DNA from: CAYNUJ01 sp964573255
GTDB taxonomy: Bacteria > Bacteroidota > Ignavibacteria > Ignavibacteriales > Melioribacteraceae
Assembly: GCA_964573255.1 (NCBI GenBank)
Contig: CAZNJB010000019.1
Location: forward strand, 6,329-70,328
Direction of reading: 5' to 3'
DNA length: 64,000 nucleotides
In this document: piece after piece, positions 1 to 10,800 of the stretch
Numbering within the stretch: position 1 is the first letter of the stretch
Layout of the letters: every line of letters starts with the position of its first letter
The notes under the pieces: generated by a model
What the model saw: the letters and a program-made list of their open reading frames with translations, nothing else
Database searches by the model: none
Told to the model about the DNA's origin: nothing
Program-made: the position numbers and the translations under genes

Positions 1-2
1 AT

Positions 3-458
3 ATTGACTCAATCTATTTTAGTGAACTTTCGGGTGAAGATTCATCTTTTGATTTTGAATTTGATTCTGAATACGTAAAAATTGTATTTAACGATCCTTC
101 TTACGAAGGGTTGGATGAGTTCAAAAATATATTCAGAATAAATGTATCTGACTCTAATAAATTTGTGGATATTTCCTTTACTGTGGATACTGTTGGTGGA
201 GCATTCAGTTTTAATGTTGTAGAGAGAGATGATGAATCTACTAAAAATGTAAGTATGGAGTTTAATTTAAATAACTTAACAAAATTGATAGGTTCCAGCA
301 TTGCGTTAATGTCTGAAATGGATGAGAGTAATGAAGAACAATATCAAACTAAAATAGATTCTTTAATGAGAGTGTATAATTTAATACAAATAGATTCGGT
401 TAAAAATATCAAGAGTAAAGTAAATAAATCCCTAAAACAGAAAAGAAAACTTAAGTAG
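3..458 (+). CDS. C-terminal part of an unknown protein (5' end outside window)
   Basis: The frame is open from base 3 without an upstream stop, so the gene starts before the window; an internal TTG at 111 is probably not the start. The visible 151 residues are acidic at first (several Asp/Glu/Phe-rich turns), then moderately hydrophilic, and end in a strongly basic tail rich in Lys. No transmembrane segment or known motif is recognised. It stops 11 bp before the first phosphatase gene on the same strand, so it is probably cotranscribed with the partner-switching genes. Function unknown; a role in the same signalling pathway is only a guess from position. Confidence 0.6.
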   Translation: MDSIYFSELSGEDSSFDFEFDSEYVKIVFNDPSYEGLDEFKNIFRINVSDSNKFVDISFTVDTVGGAFSFNVVERDDESTKNVSMEFNLNNLTKLIGSSIALMSEMDESNEEQYQTKIDSLMRVYNLIQIDSVKNIKSKVNKSLKQKRKLK

Positions 459-469
459 TACTCCCAATA

Positions 470-2539
470 ATGGAATTACCCTTTTTTAATCTTAATAATG
501 CCCGAAAATTGGAGAACGCTGTAATTGCAACAGTACTTTTATTGCTATTTAAAATAATTTTTCCTTTGGGTGAAAACTTTTTTTCGTTACTGTTTAACGA
601 AATATTTATTTATTTCGTGTTGATCCTCTGGTTCGTTTATTTGATGGGCGTTATTAAAAAAAAATCCGAATCTCCTCTATCGTTAGTGATAAATATCGGA
701 ATACTTGCCGCTAAATCATTTTTTCTTCTCTCCATTTCTTCTGTATTTTTTAGCCCTTTTTCCTATAGCAATGATGTTTCATTGGCTTTTTCCATTGCAG
801 CGGCATTTATCGGGTCGGTATTTTTAGGTTCGGGAATTTACCTATTTACTGCTTTTCGAGAATTATTTTTCCTGCGTCAAAAGAAGGATCCGAAAATTTA
901 TTTTACAGTAATGACGGTATTCTTTTCCGCCACTTATTTCTCATCTTTTTTAGTTAAGCTTGATCCGGAATTAATATTCATTAAAGATTCTTTTTATGTT
1001 GTTTCCGTAATTCTGATAGCAATCAATTCAATTCGAGTAGCATGGATTGCGTTCTTAAATAAAAAACAGAAGCTCTATCTTTTGGGTGCATCAATATTGC
1101 TTTCAATTATTTTCGGCGCTAATTTTGCTTTAACTTTGGATACATCAAGTTTACTGAATAAAATTCTGATAGAATTTTCACCCGGAACGTATTCACTTAT
1201 AAATCTATTAATGCTCTATGTTACAATAAACTTTGGAGTGATATTTTTTACTACTCTATTTCATCTTCCGACGGCAGAAGCCTTCGACAGAAAAGCTAAA
1301 GAACTTACTTCGCTTGCCGATTTCAGCAAATTAATTACCCGTGTATTCGATTTTAATGAATTGGCAGAGACCGTTACCGAAACAACAATGAAAGTCTGTA
1401 ACAGCGATGTTGCTTGGTTGGCAATTAAAGAGGATGACGGTTATGAAATTGCTTCTGTCTCTAATATTGGTTATGCAGAGGCAAATAAAGTAATGAATTC
1501 TATATTAATCGAAAACTCATATAGAATTGAGGATGTAAAAATATTAAATAGAAAATCCGTGAAAATTGTTTTGGGCGATTCCGTTAGGTACCTTAAATTC
1601 GAATCGTTAGCCGTAGCACCTTTATTGGTTCATCAAAATGTGAAAGGATATTTATTTGCGGGCAATTTAAAATATTACTCATTCGATGAAGATGATGAAA
1701 AAACAATTGGAGCATTTGCAGATTATGCTGCGGTTGCATTGGAGAATTCTTTATTGATTCAGGAATCACTTGAAAAAGAGCGGCTTGAAAAAGAATTGGA
1801 CGTTGCGCGGGAAATTCAATATAAAATTATTCCAAACGTAATTCCGAAATACTCGTCTCTCGAAATTGCAGCAGCATTTGTTCCGGCTTTTGAAGTAGGA
1901 GGGGATTATTACGATTTTTTTGAATTGGAGGGTAATAAACTTGGCTTTGTAATAGCAGACGTATCAGGAAAGGGAATTTCAGCTGCGTTTATTATGGCGG
2001 AAGCTAAAGGAATATTCGAATCGCTCGCAAAAATTGTTGAGCAGCCTAAATTACTCTTGAGCAGAGTTAATGAAATTCTACTTCATTCATTATCCAAAAA
2101 AGATTTTGTATCCGCAATTTACGGAATAATTGATCTCAACTCCGGCAAATTAAATTTCAGCAGAGCCGGGCACACTTCTCTTTTACTTTGCAGGGAAGAT
2201 AATATTTCATTTTTTACACCTAAAGGAATCGGGCTTGGTCTTAGTAGTAACGAAAAATTTTCCGATGTTTTAGAGCAAATGGAAATTCAATTAAATAATA
2301 ACGATATTGTATGTTTGTATACAGATGGCATTACTGAGGCGCAGAATGCGCTTCATCAAAATTTTGGGCTAAACAAATTGGAAAAAATCATTAGCGGTAG
2401 CGGTAAAGAACCTTTAGATAATGTAGCTCAAAGGGTAATGACCGAAGTTACTACTTATTCAAAAGACATTGCTCAACATGATGATATAACATTATTGTTA
2501 TTCAAATGGTTAAATAATAAAAAGATTGGAGAAGATTAA
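470..2539 (+). CDS. Membrane-anchored GAF-SpoIIE (PP2C-type) phosphatase
   Basis: 689 residues. The N-terminal 265 residues are about seven hydrophobic helices, followed by a GAF domain (about 290-435), a short helical linker containing AREIQ, and a SpoIIE/RsbU-type PP2C domain (about 470-685). The metal-binding motifs are visible as VGGDYYD, ADVSGKG and, near the C-terminus, HDDIT. In the known family these serine phosphatases dephosphorylate a STAS-domain antagonist and so release it to bind the anti-sigma kinase. The gene's stop overlaps the start of the STAS gene by one base, supporting that pairing. The membrane part and the GAF domain probably sense different inputs; the ligands cannot be told from sequence. 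Confidence 0.9.
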   Translation: MELPFFNLNNARKLENAVIATVLLLLFKIIFPLGENFFSLLFNEIFIYFVLILWFVYLMGVIKKKSESPLSLVINIGILAAKSFFLLSISSVFFSPFSYSNDVSLAFSIAAAFIGSVFLGSGIYLFTAFRELFFLRQKKDPKIYFTVMTVFFSATYFSSFLVKLDPELIFIKDSFYVVSVILIAINSIRVAWIAFLNKKQKLYLLGASILLSIIFGANFALTLDTSSLLNKILIEFSPGTYSLINLLMLYVTINFGVIFFTTLFHLPTAEAFDRKAKELTSLADFSKLITRVFDFNELAETVTETTMKVCNSDVAWLAIKEDDGYEIASVSNIGYAEANKVMNSILIENSYRIEDVKILNRKSVKIVLGDSVRYLKFESLAVAPLLVHQNVKGYLFAGNLKYYSFDEDDEKTIGAFADYAAVALENSLLIQESLEKERLEKELDVAREIQYKIIPNVIPKYSSLEIAAAFVPAFEVGGDYYDFFELEGNKLGFVIADVSGKGISAAFIMAEAKGIFESLAKIVEQPKLLLSRVNEILLHSLSKKDFVSAIYGIIDLNSGKLNFSRAGHTSLLLCREDNISFFTPKGIGLGLSSNEKFSDVLEQMEIQLNNNDIVCLYTDGITEAQNALHQNFGLNKLEKIISGSGKEPLDNVAQRVMTEVTTYSKDIAQHDDITLLLFKWLNNKKIGED

Positions 2540-2898
2540 TGGCAGATTTCAACGTAGAGACGAAAGCTGTTGGGTCTGTAAGCATCATTTATGTTAAAGG
2601 TTATCTCGATGCTCACACAGCTCCGGAATTGGAAAAGGAGTTCAATAGACTTTTGGAAGAAAAACGTTTCGAAGTTGTAGTAAACTTCGAAGAACTCAAA
2701 TATATAAGCAGCGCCGGGCTAGGTGTTTTTATGGCTTATGTAGAAACTATGCGAGATAATTCCGGCGATATTAAATTTTCCAATTTAAAGCCGGATGTGT
2801 ATAACATATTTGATTTGCTCGGATTTCCGATGCTTTATGAGTTCTATAAAGATGAAAAAGAAGCCGTTGAAAAATTCAGCGAGAACAAAAAAAATTGA
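2539..2898 (+). CDS. STAS-domain anti-sigma factor antagonist
   Basis: 119 residues forming a single STAS domain like SpoIIAA/RsbV. The segment YISSAGLGVF (residues 55-64) matches the phosphorylation loop, with Ser57 or Ser58 as the expected phospho-acceptor. In the family, the unphosphorylated antagonist binds the anti-sigma kinase and frees its partner; the kinase inactivates it by phosphorylation and PP2C phosphatases reactivate it. The ATG overlaps the TAA of the upstream phosphatase (TAATG), and the stop overlaps the TTG start of the kinase gene (TTGA), which indicates translational coupling. It is the only STAS protein beside three phosphatases, so it is the likely common substrate. Confidence 0.93.
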   Translation: MADFNVETKAVGSVSIIYVKGYLDAHTAPELEKEFNRLLEEKRFEVVVNFEELKYISSAGLGVFMAYVETMRDNSGDIKFSNLKPDVYNIFDLLGFPMLYEFYKDEKEAVEKFSENKKN

Positions 2899-3320
2899 GT
2901 AAAAAAAGATTAAATAAAAAAATACTGATTAAAAGCACTACGAATAACCTCTCTAAAGTAAGAGAGTTTATTCAGTCTGTTGCTGCCGATGCCGGTTTTT
3001 CCGAAGAAGATATTCATAAAATTGTGCTTTCGGTAGATGAAGCCTGCACTAATGTGATCAAACACGCCTACAAATATTCTCCCGATGGTGAAATTTCTAT
3101 AACTACATCAAAAAGAAAAAATAAATTCATCGTTTCAATTTTCGATACCGGTTTGCATTTCGACCCTGATAAAATTCCGGAGCCGGATATTTTGGATTAC
3201 CATAAGAAAAAGAAGATCGGCGGATTAGGAATGTATTTAATGAAAAAATTAATGGATGAAATTCATTACAATATTTCATCCGATTCTAATCAAGTTATTT
3301 TAGTTAAATACTTGAAGTAA
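2895..3320 (+). CDS. RsbW/SpoIIAB-like serine kinase (HATPase_c)
   Basis: 141 residues of GHKL/HATPase_c fold. The N-box VDEACTNVIKHA (Glu49, Asn53) and the G-boxes DTG (Asp84) and GGLGMYL (109-115) are all present, so ATP binding and kinase activity are likely intact. The start is a TTG overlapping the STAS stop codon; no better start exists. In characterised systems this kinase phosphorylates the STAS antagonist and otherwise sequesters a sigma factor or another effector. No sigma-factor gene is adjacent in this window, so the output of the switch is unknown. Confidence 0.92.
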   Translation: MSKKRLNKKILIKSTTNNLSKVREFIQSVAADAGFSEEDIHKIVLSVDEACTNVIKHAYKYSPDGEISITTSKRKNKFIVSIFDTGLHFDPDKIPEPDILDYHKKKKIGGLGMYLMKKLMDEIHYNISSDSNQVILVKYLK

Positions 3321-3322
3321 TA

Positions 3323-4984
3323 ATGGTAAAGCTAAATGAAAATTCTGCCTTAAGAGATTTATCTGCTTTTGCCGATTTTAGCGGATTGATTAATTCTTCT
3401 CTCGATTTGAATTTCACATTGAACAATTTGGTTTTGACTTGTATGGGAAAATTCCATACATCAAAGGCGGCGGTTTATTTAGTAGATTCGGGGAATAAGT
3501 ATAAACTCGTTTTTTCAAAGGGAGTAATTAAGAATAAAATAGATTCATTTTCCCAAGATGACATTTCCGAAATGGAAAAAGTATTAAGTGGAGAATTCGA
3601 TATTTTACAGCCGATTAAAGGTCGCGGTGATCGATTGGGTGTTTTTGTGTTGGGCAAAAAAATTGACGGAAAGGAATATGACGATAATGACAAGCAGTTT
3701 TTAACACTTTTACTGAATGTTGCCGCAACTGCAATTGAGAATTCATTGACTTTCGAAAAACTAACTTTTTCCAACAGGGAATTGGATTATAAGGTAAATC
3801 AGTTGAGTTCGCTTTTTGATTTGAGTAAAGAATTTAGCGGCGTATTGGATGTAAATACCGTAACAAAATTATTGACTTTTTCTTTGATTGGACAGTTGAT
3901 GGTTGCCGAATATGCTATAGTACTTTGCAAAGATGAAGGTGTTAAAATTTTAGCTTCCAAATATGATAATGATGAATTAAAAAACTTCCTGAATAATTTA
4001 ACAGTAAATGAGTTGATCGAACCGATTAATGAATATGATTTAACGAAACATTACGGAATCAATCCTAATATAAATGTAAAGCTGCTTGTGCCGATGAGAA
4101 TTGAAGATATAACTAGAGGCATAATTCTGCTGGGTGAAAGAAAGAACAAAATGGGATATTCCAAATCCGATATTGAGTTTGCTCAATCGTTGGCAGGCAT
4201 AGCAATTATTTCTATTAAAAATGCTGAGTTAGTTCAGGAAGTAATAGAGAAGCATAAGTTGGAACAAGAGCTCGAAACTGCAAGGGAAATTCAAAAGAGT
4301 TTACTTCCTCAAAGTATCCCGGAATTAGATAGATTTCAAATTGCCGCATATTCTGAATCGGCTAAAAGGGTAGGCGGAGATTATTATGATATTATTAAAA
4401 TTGATGATTATAGAACTCTTATTGCCGTTGCTGATGTTTCGGGTAAAGGAGTTCAAGCTTCGTTATTAATGGCAAATTTACAAGCGTTTTTAAAATCTCT
4501 TTCGAAGTTGAACTATGAATTAGATGAGGCGTCTAACTTGTTGAATGATTTAGTATCGGAAAATACAAGGATGGGACATTTTATTACTTTCTTTTGGGGA
4601 ATGTTAGATTCGCGTGATTCTTCTTTAACTTATGTTAATGCCGGGCATAACCCGCCGTTACTACTAAAGAAAGGTGAGTTAATTAAATTAAAGACAGGCG
4701 GAATGATATTGGGTTTTATGAAAACTGTGTTTCCCTATACTTCGGAGAAGGTATTTCTCGATAGTGGCGATACGCTAATTGTGTTCACTGACGGAATAAC
4801 TGAGGCAATGGATTATGATTTTGTAGAATATTCGGATGAAAGATTGGAAAAATTGGCTGTTGATATTTCTGGTAAAATGGACGCTGACGGTATTTTAGAT
4901 GAAATTAAAAATGATGTAATGATTCATACTAAAGGAAATGTTCAATCGGATGATATTACCTGTTTGGTAGTTAAGGTAAAATAG
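3323..4984 (+). CDS. Cytoplasmic GAF-GAF-SpoIIE phosphatase
   Basis: 553 residues with no transmembrane segment. Two GAF-like domains (about 10-135 and 155-310) are followed by a helical linker with the AREIQKSLLPQ signature and a SpoIIE PP2C domain (about 335-550). Metal-binding motifs VGGDYYD, ADVSGKG and SDDIT are intact. It starts 3 bp after the kinase stop. Its expected substrate is the phosphorylated STAS protein encoded just upstream. It differs from its two paralogues in being soluble, so it probably responds to a cytosolic signal. Confidence 0.9.
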   Translation: MVKLNENSALRDLSAFADFSGLINSSLDLNFTLNNLVLTCMGKFHTSKAAVYLVDSGNKYKLVFSKGVIKNKIDSFSQDDISEMEKVLSGEFDILQPIKGRGDRLGVFVLGKKIDGKEYDDNDKQFLTLLLNVAATAIENSLTFEKLTFSNRELDYKVNQLSSLFDLSKEFSGVLDVNTVTKLLTFSLIGQLMVAEYAIVLCKDEGVKILASKYDNDELKNFLNNLTVNELIEPINEYDLTKHYGINPNINVKLLVPMRIEDITRGIILLGERKNKMGYSKSDIEFAQSLAGIAIISIKNAELVQEVIEKHKLEQELETAREIQKSLLPQSIPELDRFQIAAYSESAKRVGGDYYDIIKIDDYRTLIAVADVSGKGVQASLLMANLQAFLKSLSKLNYELDEASNLLNDLVSENTRMGHFITFFWGMLDSRDSSLTYVNAGHNPPLLLKKGELIKLKTGGMILGFMKTVFPYTSEKVFLDSGDTLIVFTDGITEAMDYDFVEYSDERLEKLAVDISGKMDADGILDEIKNDVMIHTKGNVQSDDITCLVVKVK

Positions 4985-7548
4985 TGAAAAAATTCTTTGC
5001 TAAATATAGATTTGAGGTAATTGTATTACTCACAGTAATCTTTACGATTGTTAATTTAATCAATCTATATTTTGTATTGGAAATATCACCTCAATCTAAT
5101 GATGAATGTTTATGGATTCCTAGGAGAGTATCGGAAGATTCGGTTGATATTGTTTTTGAAAAAGTGAAATTTGAGGGTGTTACCTGGAATGCCGGAATAA
5201 GGGACGGCGACAAACTTATTTCAATTAACGATGTTGAAGTGGATGATATTTTTCAGGCACAGCTCGTTCTTAACAGGGTGGAAAAAGGGGATAGCGCAAT
5301 TTATGTAGTTTCGAGGAACAGTGAAGTCTTTGAAACCAAAGTTGAAGTTAAAAAATTAATTAACTTCAGCAGTTTGGGCTATGTTTTACTTGCTTTTATT
5401 TGGGTGGTTGTTGGGTTCGTTGTTATTATGGCAAAGTCGGAAGGGAAAGTTCAACGGATTTTCTTTCTTTTAGGTATTTTATTTACACTTACAGCAGCTT
5501 CAAGCTTCTTTTTCGTCGGTATAACACAAAACCCATATTTTTATTTTGACTGGTTGATTATCCTAACTGATGTAATGTGGTTAATTGGCGCATCTTTCCT
5601 ACCGTTTACACTAGTTCATTTCTTTTGGATATTTCCAAGAGAAACCAAAATAATCAACCGCAAATACACTAAAAAAATATTATTCTATACTCCTCTGGTA
5701 ATATTTGTCGGAAGTTTAATTCTCAGACTAAAATATGTTTATTTCTCGCCGGATAACATCTTTAATATTTCTCTAATTCGTCAGGTCTTGTTTTATGGAA
5801 TATTAATTTTTGCATCATTTATAATCGGATTTATATCATTAATTAGAGGTTATCTAAAATTAGATTCTGCTCGCGAAAGGACAGCCGTTTTCATAATTTT
5901 AATTTCGTACGGAATAGGTTTGGCAGCAATTATTTACACCTCTACTTTAGCCAATGTACTGGCTGATACGGTATTTAACTCACCGACATATTTTATGCCT
6001 ATTATTGCCGTAGCATTGCTTCCTGTTGCATTCGGATATTCAATCTTTCGATATTCCTTAATGGATGTAACGGATGTAATTAAAAATTCGGTTTATTATT
6101 TTACCGCTACCGTTTCAATTGCCGCAACTTATTTTCTGGTAATTTATCTTTTAGGACAGAATATTAGTCAGGCTTTAAGCACAGAATACCAAGGACTAAT
6201 TGCGGGAATAATATTCATTGTATTTGCCATTGTATTTCAGTCCACTAAAGATAAATTCCAAAATATGTTAACGAAAAGATTTTATCCCGAACAATTTGCG
6301 TATCAAAATGTATTGGTGAAATTTAGTAAGGAAATATCGGGTACGGTAGGGCTGGATAATATACTGGATAAAACTATGGATACAATTGTTGAAGCTTTGG
6401 AAATCCGTCACTTTGCTATTTTACTTAAAGATTGGTCTACCGGTAATTTTGTTTTGAAAAGAGGAGTGGGAACGAAATCTGATGATTTTATTATTTATAA
6501 TAAAGATAAAAAAATAAAAAAATATTTGGATGCAAAAAAAGAACTGAGAATACCCCCTGTAATAGAAAGACAAGAATTTGATAAAGTATTCGATGTTGAG
6601 AAAGAATTACTTCTGAATGAAAATATATATACAATAATACCGTTGGAAATTAATTCCCAAATTATAGGGTTGTTGTTGTTCGGTTTGAAACGTTCCGGTG
6701 CTCAGCTTGCTGGTAAGGATTTGGAATTATTAATCGCTTCCGCCAATCAAGTCGCTATTTCCATAGAAAATGCCCGTCTTTATCAATCGGAAGCAGAGAA
6801 ATTAAAAATTGATAGAGATATTGAAAATGCAAAACTAATTCAAAATAGTCTCTTACCTAAAATTTTACCCTATGTAAAAAATTTGAGTATATCGGGTAAA
6901 ATGCTACCTGCAATGCAAATAGGCGGAGATTATTATGATGTAATTAAAATAAATGAATCGAAAGTATTTGTTGTAATCGCCGATGTATCGGGAAAAGGAT
7001 TGGCTGCATCATTTTATATGTCGAAAATACAGACTATGATGAGATTGTATTGCAAGGATAATAAAACCCCTAAAGAGATACTGAAGGAAGTGAATTCAAA
7101 TATTTATCAAAGTATAGAAAAGAATTGGTTTATAACATTATCGCTGGGGATGTTTGATGTAGGTAATAAAAAATTGACTTTTTGTAGAGCCGGCCATACT
7201 CCTCTTATTTTAATGGAGAACGGAGAGGTTAAATTTATCACTCCGAAAGGGATGGGGCTCGGTTTGGAGAAAGGAAAAATCTTTGATTCAACACTTGAGG
7301 AAATTGAAATAGAATTAAAAGGTGAGCAGTTGTTTGTGTTCTATTCCGATGGTATTTCTGAAGATATGAATGAAAATAAAGAAATGTTCGGTGTGGAGAG
7401 GATTAGTTCGATTTTAATAGAAAATAAAGATGCTATCGATTGTGATAATATCCTGAATATTATACTTCAGAAAGACGAAGAATTCAGAAATGGAAAAGAA
7501 CAGAGCGACGATATTACACTTGTGTTAGTTAAATATTCCGAAAATTAA
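4984..7548 (+). CDS. PDZ-membrane-GAF-SpoIIE phosphatase
   Basis: 854 residues; the GTG start overlaps the upstream stop codon (TAGTG). Order: one N-terminal membrane helix (about 10-30), a PDZ-like domain (about 55-115, with GVTWNAGIRDGDKLISIND typical of PDZ carboxylate loops), about eight hydrophobic helices (125-410), a GAF domain (about 445-600) and a SpoIIE PP2C domain (about 625-850; GGDYYDV, ADVSGKG, SDDIT). The helix order puts the PDZ domain outside the cytoplasm if the catalytic domain is inside. PDZ domains bind exposed C-termini, so sensing of misfolded envelope proteins is a reasonable but unproven idea. It is the last gene of the operon. Confidence 0.88.
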   Translation: MKKFFAKYRFEVIVLLTVIFTIVNLINLYFVLEISPQSNDECLWIPRRVSEDSVDIVFEKVKFEGVTWNAGIRDGDKLISINDVEVDDIFQAQLVLNRVEKGDSAIYVVSRNSEVFETKVEVKKLINFSSLGYVLLAFIWVVVGFVVIMAKSEGKVQRIFFLLGILFTLTAASSFFFVGITQNPYFYFDWLIILTDVMWLIGASFLPFTLVHFFWIFPRETKIINRKYTKKILFYTPLVIFVGSLILRLKYVYFSPDNIFNISLIRQVLFYGILIFASFIIGFISLIRGYLKLDSARERTAVFIILISYGIGLAAIIYTSTLANVLADTVFNSPTYFMPIIAVALLPVAFGYSIFRYSLMDVTDVIKNSVYYFTATVSIAATYFLVIYLLGQNISQALSTEYQGLIAGIIFIVFAIVFQSTKDKFQNMLTKRFYPEQFAYQNVLVKFSKEISGTVGLDNILDKTMDTIVEALEIRHFAILLKDWSTGNFVLKRGVGTKSDDFIIYNKDKKIKKYLDAKKELRIPPVIERQEFDKVFDVEKELLLNENIYTIIPLEINSQIIGLLLFGLKRSGAQLAGKDLELLIASANQVAISIENARLYQSEAEKLKIDRDIENAKLIQNSLLPKILPYVKNLSISGKMLPAMQIGGDYYDVIKINESKVFVVIADVSGKGLAASFYMSKIQTMMRLYCKDNKTPKEILKEVNSNIYQSIEKNWFITLSLGMFDVGNKKLTFCRAGHTPLILMENGEVKFITPKGMGLGLEKGKIFDSTLEEIEIELKGEQLFVFYSDGISEDMNENKEMFGVERISSILIENKDAIDCDNILNIILQKDEEFRNGKEQSDDITLVLVKYSEN

Positions 7549-7778
7549 ATTCCCTTCATTTGGAGCTGAAACCCAAAACTATCTAATAGGTAATTGAACA
7601 GCTTGATTGAATGATAAATTAAATTTAACAAACGGCTCTGAATTCCCTGTTAGTTCCTCAGAAATTTAGCTTGAAATCGTTGGCAATCCCTTATGTTTGC
7701 GTTTTGATGGTGTTTCAAAACAGGAAGTAAAACCAGTAATTTAATTGTTCTAAATTTCCTCTCAGATTATTTAAAATA

Positions 7779-7804
7779 AAAAAGCCGGAATAACTCCGGC
7801 TTTT
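7779..7804. terminator. Bidirectional terminator between the SpoIIE operon and secDF
   Basis: Stem GCCGGA (7784-7789) / TCCGGC (7795-7800) with a 5-nt loop, flanked by A-run on the left and T-run on the right, so it works as an intrinsic terminator for both converging transcription units. The rest of the 277-bp gap (7549-7825) shows no ORF or structure I recognise. Confidence 0.85.
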
Positions 7805-7825
7805 ATTAAATTTATTTCTTCAGTC

Positions 7826-10800
7826 TTAGAACTGAATTTTCGATTTTCTTCTTCTAGCATATTCTAATACAAACGGACTTGCAATGAATATTGAAGAGTA
7901 AGTACCGATAATGATACCGAAGAATAGAGTGAATGCAAATCCTCTTAACACATCACCACCGAAGAAGAGAAGAACAGTAACAACAAATAAAGTTGTAAGA
8001 GATGTAATGATTGTTCTTCTAAGAGTTTTATTAATTGCTTTGTTCATATTTTCTTCGAGCGGAGCGGTTTTATGAATTTTAATTTCCTCACGAACCCTGT
8101 CGAATACAACAACAGTATCGTTGATAGAATAACCTACAAGAGTGAGGAATGCTGCAACTACCGAGACGGAAATCTCGAGATTAAGATAGGGGATTACTCC
8201 GTACAATAATGAGAATATTCCGAGAGTAATCAATACGTCGTGGAACAACGCTGCAACAGCTCCGGTAGCGAATACGAATTTGAATCTGAAACCGAGATAA
8301 ATGAGTATTACGATGAGAGCCAAAATAACCGCAATAACTGCATCGGTTTTCAACTCTTTACCTATCTTCGGTCCAACTCTATCTTCTTTTAATACTTTGA
8401 ATGGATTATCTACAAATTGGTCTTTTAATGATAATTCAATCCAATCCGCAATACTTACGCGAACTACCATTTGTTTGTTATCCGCTTCCTGTGAAACCAA
8501 TCCGGATTGGAAACCTGATTTGAATAAAGCATCCGCAACTTTTGTAGTTATTTCCGGACTATCGAATTCATAAGTTATTGAACTTTTTGTAGAATCAACA
8601 ATACGGTAATTTGCATCAGGAGCAGTGGATTTAATCGATTCTTCAATCCATTTAACTATGTTCGGGTAAATGTTTGATGGAATTTCTTGTAACTCGGTTC
8701 TTAAGAGAACACCTGTATCTCCACCAAAAGTTTTAACTTCAACATTACCTAAACCTAATTCACTTACTTTGCTTCTTACCTGGGTTATCTCAATTGGTTT
8801 TTCAAAGTTCAAACCTATTTCGGTACCGCCTTTGAAATCGATTCCGAATTCGAGACCTCTGAAAGCAAAGCTGACAATTCCGATTAAAATAAGAGTACCG
8901 GAAATTATGTAAGTTAATTTTCTACTGCCTAAGAAATTAATGTTGACGTTGCTGAGAAAATGTTTTCTTGAGCCTACGTCAACTTTATATCCTTTGTGAA
9001 TCATAAATTCAAATAAAACTTTAGTAATAACTAAAGCTGCAAACAAACTGGAAACAATACCAATCATCAAAGTTAAAGCAAAACCTTGAACCGGTCCGCT
9101 TCCAAACTGATAGAGAATAATACCGGTAAAGAATGTGGTAATGTTTGAGTCGAATATTGCAGAATATGAATGGGCGAAACCGCTTTCAACTGATGCTTTC
9201 AAAGTTTTTCCGGTTTCCATTTCTTCTCTAATTCTTTCAAATATAAGAACGTTAGCATCCACCGCCATACCGATTGTCAATATGATACCTGCAATACCAG
9301 GTAATGTAAGTGTAGCGTGGAAAGCTGCGAGAATACCCATTATAAATATAACGGTGAACAGCAACGCCAAATCTGCAAGTGTACCGGCTCTACGGTAGTA
9401 AACAAGCATAAATATCGCTACAATCCCAAAGCCGAATAGAGTAGAATTGAATCCTTTACTAATCGAATCCTGTCCCAAAGATGGACCGACTGTTCTTTCT
9501 TCTATAATATCAACCGGTGCCGGTAATGCACCTGCTTTAAGAACAATTTCCAGCAATTTAGCTTCTTCCATATCTGCGATGCCGGAAATTTGAGAACGAC
9601 CGCTCGGGATTTTATTTTGAATTGTAGGAGCAGAATAAACATAGTTATCAAGTACAATTGCGCATCTTTTCTTGATATTAGCTCCTGTTATCCGCGCCCA
9701 TTCTCTCGAACCCTCGGCGTTCATTTGCATATTAACAATTGGAGAAGAAGTTTGAGGGTCGATATTCGCTTGAGCGTCGGTAATAACGCCACCGGTTAAT
9801 TCTGCTGTTTTGTTTACAAGATATAATTTGAAGTATTCAACTCCATCTTGAACAATAACCGGTTTTGCTGAGAATAGAAATTCTACGTTATCAGGAATTA
9901 TGTTTATTACTTCAGGTCTATTTAAATAACTTTCCAATCTGGGTTTATCTTTAGCTTTAACGAAAGCATCCGGATAAGGGCTTTGAGGATTAACAACCGC
10001 AATTGAATAGAAAGGATGTTTTTTAGCAAATTCTTCTTCGGTCATATCAGTTAATAACGAATCTGCCTGTGCAGTGCTGTCGGCAGATAAAGAATCGCTG
10101 CTGCCAAAAGATTTTGCCAATATTTCATCAATTTTATTCATAATTGGGATAGCAAACTCGGCATCTTTAACCAATTTGAATTCGAGTAAAGCTCTGCCTT
10201 GCAATAAACGCTTTGCTTCTTCTTCTTTGGAGATACCGGGAAGTTCCACAATTATTCTGCGTGCACCTTGCTGCTGAATACTCGGTTCGGAAACGCCGTA
10301 TTGGTCAACTCTATTACGAATAATTTCAATAGCGCGTGTAACAGCATCTTTTTCTTGGTCTTGAAGTCTTTTAATTATTTGAGAATCGTCGTCCCTGATA
10401 GAACCGAAATATCTGCTGAGACGAATGCCTCTATCCTGTAATTTTCTTACGATAATACTTACCAAATCTTCGTCGGAAAGTTTAGCTTCTTCTTCAGCCT
10501 CAGCCAAAACTTCGCGGAAAGTATTATCAGGGTCTTTTGCCAAACGCTCCAATAATTTTGCGGTGTTTACTTCCATTACTAAGTACATACCGCCTTGGAG
10601 GTCGAGACCCAATTTCAATCTTTTTTCTCTAGCTTCTTTAATGCTTTCGTCGTTAAGTATTATACTGTCCTTTTTAGCTTCGAGAATATTCTCAATCATT
10701 GATTCCGAAAGAGAAGGGTTGTTTTGGACTAAACTGTCTCTTACGTGTTCTAAAAAGGAGTTGATTGATTTGTTGTTTTGGTAGTCGTTATAGGTTGGCA

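Noticed and set aside
8301..9398. Several plus-strand ORFs inside secDF
   Set aside because: They are antisense shadows of a well conserved gene.
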